Shown piece by piece: positions 38,801-47,800 of a stretch of DNA of 64,000 nucleotides. The stretch is taken from assembly GCF_036711975.1 (NCBI RefSeq), contig NC_091967.1, positions 16,926,001 to 16,990,000 of the forward strand, given 5' to 3'. The notes below the pieces were generated by a model. That model was not told the DNA's origin and ran no database searches. It saw nothing but the letters and a program-made list of their open reading frames with translations. The translations under genes and the position numbers were made by a program. Position 1 is the first letter of the stretch, and the number at the start of each line of letters is the position of its first letter. The DNA comes from Onthophagus taurus (Eukaryota > Arthropoda > Insecta > Coleoptera > Scarabaeidae).

Positions 38801-41800
38801 ATTTTATAAATGTCAAATAGACTTTTCTAAAGAAATTGATTTTTTAGTAATTTTTAGCAGTCGTAGATAAAATGCTGTATATCACACGTGGGCTAGAGCA
38901 TAATTACAGTACTCGTGTAATTACACGACTCGGTCTACGACCTCGTCGTGCAATTCTCCACACTCGTAGTGTAATTATGTTTCTAGCCCACTTGTAATAT
39001 AAATAACTATTACACCTACACTTATACGGATTACCCATATGTTGTTTTTTTAACGAATCTCTATTTGCTATAAAAGTTTTAGCTCAAAATCAAATTTAAC
39101 TCTAGAAATTTTGTTTAGTAAACAAAGTTTTATTGTTTTAACCTCTATTCCCGGATGATCCTCCTTGATATACTTTACCATCTGTTTCAAAACTTCCACC
39201 TCCGTTTCCTTTTCCAGGTCTTCCCCCAAATCCAAATCCACCTCCGGCACCTGCTCCGCCTCCACCTCCACTTCCTTTTCCGGGTTTGCCCCCAAATCCA
39301 CCTTCTGCTCCACCTCCTCCTCCACCTACTCCCACACCTCCTCCCCCACCACCACTTCCTTTTCCAGGTTTTCCGCCAAATCCACCTCCTGCTACACCTC
39401 CTCCCCCACCTCCACTTCCTTTTCCAGGTCTTCCTCCAAATCCACCTCCAGCTCCACCGCCAGCCCCACCACCAAATCCTTTTCCAGGTTTTCCCCCAAA
39501 TCCACCTCCAGTTCCACCGCCAGCTCCACCCCCAGCTCCGCCTCCATATCCTTTTCCAGGTTTCCCCCCAAAACCAGCACCACCTCCGGCTCCTCCTCCA
39601 AATCCTGGTTTTTTATTCATTTTCTTATTTCCACCACCTTGATTTAAGCTGTTACTGCCACCTTTTGATCCTTTTTTATAACTACCAGGTCGTTTTTTTT
39701 CGTAATCGTAATCGTAATCATCATAATCATCATCATTATGTTGGCTACCAAAATTAAATCCCAATTTTCCAGCATTATCGATCTCGATGTTTCCTGATTT
39801 AGAAGCATTATATATACTAGTATTTCCTATTACCTTTTTCGATGACCTTGCGATTTTTTTAGAATCTATTCCATTCTTAAAACGTTTTTTTTTTAATTTT
39901 TAAATCGTTTTGAATTTAATTTATAAATAACTTACTTGAATTTTAAATAAAAGTATCACAACTATAATAAAGGTTTTATTCATCTTTCCGATGCTAATGA
40001 ATTAAAACATATCTGGGCCAGTAAAGATTAAATTCGATATTATTCATTAACCTTTTATTATGGTTTAACAAAAAGTCGTAATATTTTTTGTTTTACAGCC
40101 CACACATACAATTGACATAAATTTAAAAAAGAAATATTGTTAAACCATGTTTTATTAATTATCCTCTTCAATAATATTTTTGAGATTTTCTTTTCCTTCG
40201 CATCTCACTATATATGGGTTTCTGTTGATAATCATCATCGTCATAATCATCATATTCATTTTGTTTCTTTTCTGGTCGCTTGACCGGTCGTGTTACGGTA
40301 AAATATTTTGTATACTCTGGTCCGTATCCTTCAGATTTTATATGTTTCCATTTATGATAATTATCGAGTTCTTTGGAATCATCTTCATTAAATGTTTTGA
40401 AAGTTTCTAGTCTCCCTCCGCCACGTCTACAATGATACTAAAATCAATTTAAAATTATTTTTGGCTTTGTTTTTAGGATAAATGTTATAAAAAATATTAA
40501 TATTTTATACTTACGATGTTTATTTGTAAAAATAGACAAAATATCAGAGTAAATTTTCTCATTTTGTTTGCAAAACTAGTGTGTAATGATGAGATTGATT
40601 GAAGAGGATAAAATATAAACAATATAGGTTATTGTGTTGTAACAAAAAGTCGTTTACCCCCACACACGTTAAATTACTAATTAAGTTTAATTTTCTTAAA
40701 GATATTTTTGCTTTATTAAAAAACTGATTTTTTACTTTTCTAAAAGATTTATTGTTATATTGCTTATTTTATAATTTTATTAGCCCTGGTATATATATTG
40801 TGGTCTTGCAGGTCTTCTATTTGCACCTACTCCTGCATAACGTCCATACCATAATAATTCGTCTTGACATCATTACCACCACCATTGCCCTCAACATTAT
40901 TATAATCATAGTCAATTTCATTGTTTTCATTGTTGTTTTCATTATAAGATTCTTCCTCATTCATGGAATATTCCTCATTATCTTCATAACCATCAAACTT
41001 TCCTCCAGGTCTCTGTCTATGCCCAGCTCCAGGCCTTTTCACCCATCCTGGTCTATTTCCTGTTTTTTTCCCAGGTCGATAACGACCTCCTCCTCCTTTG
41101 AAACGACCTCCTCCTCCCCCTTTAAAACGACTTCCTCCACCCTTATATCGGCCTCCTCCACCCTTAAATCGACCTCCACGACTTGGTCGACCTGAGATAG
41201 ACATGCCTCCATCATCATCTAAGTCTATATCTAATTGTCCAGTGTTATTAATGCGTATATTTCCGGTTTGGGAGGCATTGTAAATATCGAGATCACCAAT
41301 TCGAGTATCATTACCACCACGTCGTGATGACTTATTTCTTCTCGAAGCTCCCTTAAATAAATTATTGCATCAAAAATAGTTATAAAAATTTTAGATTACT
41401 TACTGACGTAAAGTATGCAAAAATTAATACAATTGCCGCTATTTTTATCTTTCGGTTACGCATCTTTTTGCGTACATTTAAGTCCTTAATTGTGCATGGA
41501 GTGGGTATTATATGACGTGTTCTTTATTGTAAACGACTACGGTTAAGTACACCCACATAATTTTATTAATTATTATAAAGAACTTTTTTGTGTTATAAAA
41601 AATATAATGAGAATAATTTTTATGAGAACTAAAATTATTATGTAAAAAGAGAAATTACAAATAAATCCTTTCTTTTAAGGCAATTATAGTAAATATGATT
41701 TACTGAAAGATTATGAGCCAATTATTTAAGAAATTTATTATGTTTCTTAATTATTTGTAAAAAAATGTGTAAAAATTGAAATTTTTTTAACTAAATTGAA

Positions 41801-44800
41801 CCAATTTTTGAGTTAACTTGTTGTTTTTACCAATATTTTGTGTTATTGATTGAATTAAACAACAATTTTGTTCATGATGACTTTGTTTATAGTTTCTATG
41901 GTGTAGTTTAGTTTAGTCTAGTCTATAGTGTATAGTCGCGATGAAGTATCCAGTACTAGGAAAGCGAAAGCAACCAAAAATATTCAATCCCATTATTCAA
42001 TATAAAATTTCCCTCGTTCTATTTGACCATAGGAAATAAATGAATTACTCAATGTTCAAGAGTGCTATAATGTGAAAAAACATTGCTTTTAACTTTGTTG
42101 ACAACAGTTTCAGTTCCTAAAACGTTGGATACACACATTGGATATTCACATTTGAACCTTTCGACTCTTTTAGATAAGTTATGTAAATGTGATATGTTAA
42201 TAATAGGTCTGGGATCGAGTTAAATAGAATCAACTCCACAGTTATTTGGTACTAAGAGCTCTTGAAATCAATCATAAATAAATAATCAAATCATAAACTT
42301 TTATATGAAAGATCATGATTTGCACCATGTTGATCATTTTTTAACAATCATATATATGTAAGAAAAAATGATATTGCAACGGAATGCGATGAGTTTCAAT
42401 AATCTTGCGAAGCTATCAGTATTGAAGTATAATCATCTATTAAAATAGTCAGCTAGATTACAACTTACTGGTGAATATTTTTGCAGAGTATCAATACCTG
42501 GTATCTACAAATCTATCTGTGCAATACGAGACGTATTTCTATGATTATCTTTATCTTTAGGGGTGATAAATAATTGAAAATTTTGTCAAAAACGGTCTCG
42601 CAGTGAACGTGTTAAGTACATATATTAAAACATCACGTAAAAATCCTTAACAATCTTACTTTTTAAATTTTATTTCAGAATATTATTCTTTACAATCACA
42701 TTTTTTTTAAGTTAATTGCTTTAAGTTATCCTTTAATTTATCTTTCAATCCGGCAAGGTTTTTAAGTGCAGGCGGTTTTTCAACTCCATCTAAAGCCATA
42801 GATAATTTTCCTGAATTTTGTATATCCCAATTCCCGCGTTTAGTGTTATCAACAATAGTAACGTTAGTATTATCTGACATAAATTTTATCAATTTTAATA
42901 TAGCATAGATTCCGTCTGATGTATTTTGGTTTTGCGTCTTAAAAAGATTTCAATTAATATTCTAACTATCAAAATAAATTTTACCAGTTTAAAAAATTTA
43001 CCTCAACTGCAAACACTATTACAACTACGATACATAATTTCAACATTATTATGTTTCTAATTCACTTTCTTCTCACTGCTGGCGATGAAATAAAAAAAAC
43101 TGTTTCGTTTAATAATTGGATTAATTTCATGGGCAATTAATATTTCAATCGATTTAACTTTTTTTAATAATGACTAATTGTGATCATAATTCTTGGGATT
43201 ACTAATTTTATGTTTTCATATTATTAGGATTGATTAAACTCTTATATGTTAAAATGGGGTTAAAGATGTTCTTAGTGCTATTTATTAACCTTTTTCTTTG
43301 TTTTAAGATCGTTATCTTGATGGAAATTTCTTTATTGGGTTACGAACGGTGAGGTTCTACCAAAAAAATATTGAGATAGAACCGTAAATAACAAAAAAGA
43401 ACAACGATAGTTATGTTTAAAATATACATTTATTAAATAATACATTTTCATAACTATTTCCATTTTCTCTTCCTTCATTTTTCTACTCTCTCTTTATAAC
43501 CGTTAGCATCGGGGTATCCCAGAGATGCGTGCGATCCGAATGGTAAATGGCTATGGAGGGGATCATAACCACCGTAGCGATGATGATGGTGATGATGATG
43601 GTCATGATAATGATGATCGTGAATACTATGGTCATAATGATAACCATGAGACTGGTGCATCGTTGAAAACATACTAAAAACCTAAAAATCATAACAAAAT
43701 AAAACAATTTTCACGCATAAAATTAAAATTATTAAAATACTTACAAATAATATTAAAAAGTAAGTTGACATTTCTATGGAATTTCTTAATTTCAACACGA
43801 TTCTTGCGGTTTAAGAAATAAAATGCTTGTTCTTTATCTTGATTCTTAATGTATTATAAAGAAAAGTCGTAAAAGCTTTATATTTTCCAGTTGTTGCTAA
43901 ATTATGATTGTATGTACACATAAAAATGATTAATTTTTTGTCCACTTCACATTATTGCGCACTTTTGCGGTTTTTAAGACAAAAGTCAAAACAAAAGTTG
44001 TGCAAAGTTGGGTTCATGCGGTACAATGAATACAAATAAAACGAAAAAACTTCTTAACTTGCTATATTTAATAAATTTGAAGTCAAACTAGTTTCGGGGC
44101 TAGCCCCATCCTCAGTGACAATGTCAATAGAAGACTAATATCGTAAAGTGAAGATCATCAAAAGGCAATTGAATGCATGTATAAAGCTGAAGGCGATATG
44201 TATATCGCTGGCGACATATATATATGTTGTATAGATTTCACAATTCGTCAATTTTGAAATCTTGGCTACAATTTCTCCATCATTGAAGATATTTGATTAA
44301 TTTTCATCAATTGGAAGGTAGTCGCCGAGGTTGCTACGAAATTGAATTTCTATAACATTAATCAGATAGAAGCCGAGGACCGGCATTGGACAGGTTTTGG
44401 TTTCTCCAATGTCTATTGTAGTTTTAAAATTATTAACATCTTTAATTATTCATGTCAAATTTTTCAAGAACTACCAAATTTTTCATTTGTCAATTGTTCT
44501 GGTAGCAATAATTGGTTTTTATTTCCTTCTTGAACTTCTTTTATTAATCTTTTGGTAGCTGCACTCTCTAAGATCAGCTTCTTCCTCAACACAAGAACAT
44601 ACCACACATGGTTAAATATATGGGCAACTTAATGTTAAGTGCCTATTGGGCACTTAATGTTCATGTTGCCAATGGAAGAAATCGCAGTGTACTAATGTCA
44701 AATCACCGATCGGAATCACTCCTTTTATTTTTCTAGCAAGGTTTTCTATATTTGTTACCTAATATGATTCAATCGTTTGTTAACATCATGTACTGCTAAA

Positions 44801-47800
44801 ATTTCTTATACAAATTCATCTTATAGAATTAAAAATATTTTATTTTTTCAGTTGCAAACTTAGCGGATCTTTTACAATTACCACCACCAATAAATGATAC
44901 ATTATCAGCATCATTACCTCTTCCACCGCCAGAAATACCAAAAGAAACACCAATAGTTCCACCACCGCCACCACCAGTTCCAGTTGCGCCACCACCACCA
45001 TGTCCACCGCCTCCACCATGTCGAACAACAAATAATGCTCCAGTACCTCCACCACCAGCTCCAGGTTTAATGCAAGCTCCAGATGGCGCGATGACCATCA
45101 AAAGAAAAGTTTCCACCAAATATAAGCTACCGACAATTAATTGGGTTGCATTAAAACCAAATCAAGTACGAGGAACAATCTTCAACGAACTTGATGATGA
45201 TAAACTCCATTCGTATATTGATTTTAATGATTTCGAGGAGAGATTTAAAATAGGTGCAACCGGGCCATTTTCAAATGATAGTAATTCGGTAACGGATGGT
45301 TTAAATACATTTCCAAGCAAAAGGTTTAAAAAACCGGAAAATGTTTCGTTATTGGAGCATACGAGGTTGAGAAATATTGCAATTTCAAGGCGAAAATTGG
45401 AAATGCCAATTGAAAAAGTTATTAATGCGATAACATCGTTGGATTTGAAACAATTACCATTGGAAAATGTTGAAGTTTTACAAAGAATGGTACCTACTGA
45501 GCAAGAAACTAAAGCGTATAGAGAGTATATCGTCGAAAAGAAAAATGTTAATATGTTAACAGAAGAGGATAAATTTTTGATGCAGCTCACAAAGGTTGAA
45601 AGGCTTTCAGCTAAATTATCTATTATGAGTTATATAGGAAATTTCTTTGATAATCTTCATTTAATAACACCAGTAAGTATTCAATTAAAATATTCATTGA
45701 ATTTAAATTTTTAATAAAATATGTATTTTTCAGCAAATCCATGCGATTATATCAGCGTCTAGTTCAGTGAAAAATTCTCGTAAACTCCGAGCAGTTTTAG
45801 AAATAATTTTAGCGTTTGGAAATTATTTAAATAGCAGCAAACGGGGTCCAGCTTACGGTTTTAAACTACAATCACTCGATACTTTATTAGATACAAAATC
45901 AACGGATAAAAAACAGTGCCTCTTACATTATATCGTCGCAACGATACGTCACAAATTTCTTGAATGTCTCAATTTTGACTCTGAATTAATGTATATTGAA
46001 AAAGCTGCTGTTGGTGAGTTTAAATATTGTATTTTTAAATTATTTTAAATAATATAATTAATTTTATTTAATCGAAAAAGTTTTTGCTAAAAAATTAGTT
46101 TTTTTTTTTTTAATTTTGTGTAGTATCATTGGAAAACATAACAACCGATGTCCATGAGATCGAAAAAGGTATGGAAGCAGTTCGAAAAGAAGCGGAAATA
46201 CGCGGAAAAGGATCGCAAAGTTTAGTTCTAAGGGATTTCTTGGCTAACGCTGAGGATAAAGTGAAAAAGCTGAAAAACGACGTCAAAACAGCACAAGATA
46301 CATTTAGGGAATGTGTGGAGTATTTTGCTGAATCCCCAAGAACCACGGATGCGAATTCTTTCTTCTCGTTGTTGGTTAGATTTGTGAAAGCCTTTAAGGT
46401 AAATTCATTTAAATTATTCAAAAATCAGTTAATAACAACGTTTTAGACATTTTTATTTTAAATTTAAATTAACCCTTTAAGGCCTTAGACTGTATACAGG
46501 GTCCTGCAACAGTGCGTCAGAATTCTTTCAAACGCAGACTTGTACTAGGGCCGTCAAAAAAGTGTGACGACACAAAATGTATTTTTTTTAAATGGAACAT
46601 CCTATATATTTTTACATATTTGGATTTGTCTGTTTTCAAGGTTTATGAATAACTTTATTTTTTGTAATTTGATTCGGCCGTTCTCGAGTTATTCGAATTT
46701 TTCTAGAAAAATCTGCTCCAGCAAACATTTGTTCAAAAAATCAGAGAATACTCGATTTTTGGGATATCAATTTAGCATTCAGAACATGCTTAAGCAACAT
46801 GATGGAGTAGGTTTGGTGCCGAGAACGGCTGTCTAGAACGTTTGGTCACTTTACTTGCCCATTAATTTTTCGAAATTTGGATTACCATAACTTCATTTTT
46901 TTAAATTTATACCCACAATAAAAAGTGCCTCATAAAACAAAGCCCTACACGCAATATTGGAGGCTCATGTAGGAACCAAAACCATACGATTTCGTTCATA
47001 TGCTTTTGTAAGTACACAGTTTCTAAAGCTGTTTGGATAACAAATTTATTTTCGCCATGTGGTGACAAAATTGTTCATAATTATCGCAAGGGAATCACTA
47101 AAAAATCGTTCACAAATACTGTTCTTGACGACATTGTACCTGATATGAGCCAATACGAGTCGTATCTACTTCATTATGCTTGGCTCTACAGCTGGTTGAG
47201 AACTTTGGTCTGCCTTAATTTCTAATTTTTACGGAACAAAAAGGTCAGCAGTAGGCGGGCCATTATATTGTTTAGCTTAAACTTACCCAAATTGTATGAT
47301 TCCTCACCACGAGTCAGACTCATACTTTTTGATTATGGCACAAATTCCTTACCACGAATTAGACTCGTAGTTTTCTCCTAGGGAAACCAATGGGTGATAC
47401 TCATGGTTGTAAACCAAAGAGTTAACAGTTTCTTCCAAACTTGTCCATCCCGCGTCTGTTATCTCTAATTCCTGATCTTTAGCCTTCTTAGATCTTCCTC
47501 CACTTTGTCAACAAATTGTTTCTTCGCTTTTTGATAAATTTAAGTATCTCTGGTTCGGAATATAGAACCAACTCATCGTTTTAATACCAACTCCAGACAC
47601 CATTCTCATTAACAGCTTCTTCTAAGCACTTTCCTCTTGAATCTCCTTAATGCTTTTTGGTCTTTCTGCACTAAAGCCCATGTATCCAACCCATAGGTAA
47701 GTACTGGTCATATTAAGATCTTGTATAGGACTAATTTGACTTTTCTTGGTAACTTAGATGTGTATCTTATCCCCAACTTTCAAATGTTTTGGTATCTTTC

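Noticed and set aside
39155..39757. Ser/Leu-rich and Pro-rich + strand ORFs
   Set aside because: Shadows of protein C on the minus strand.
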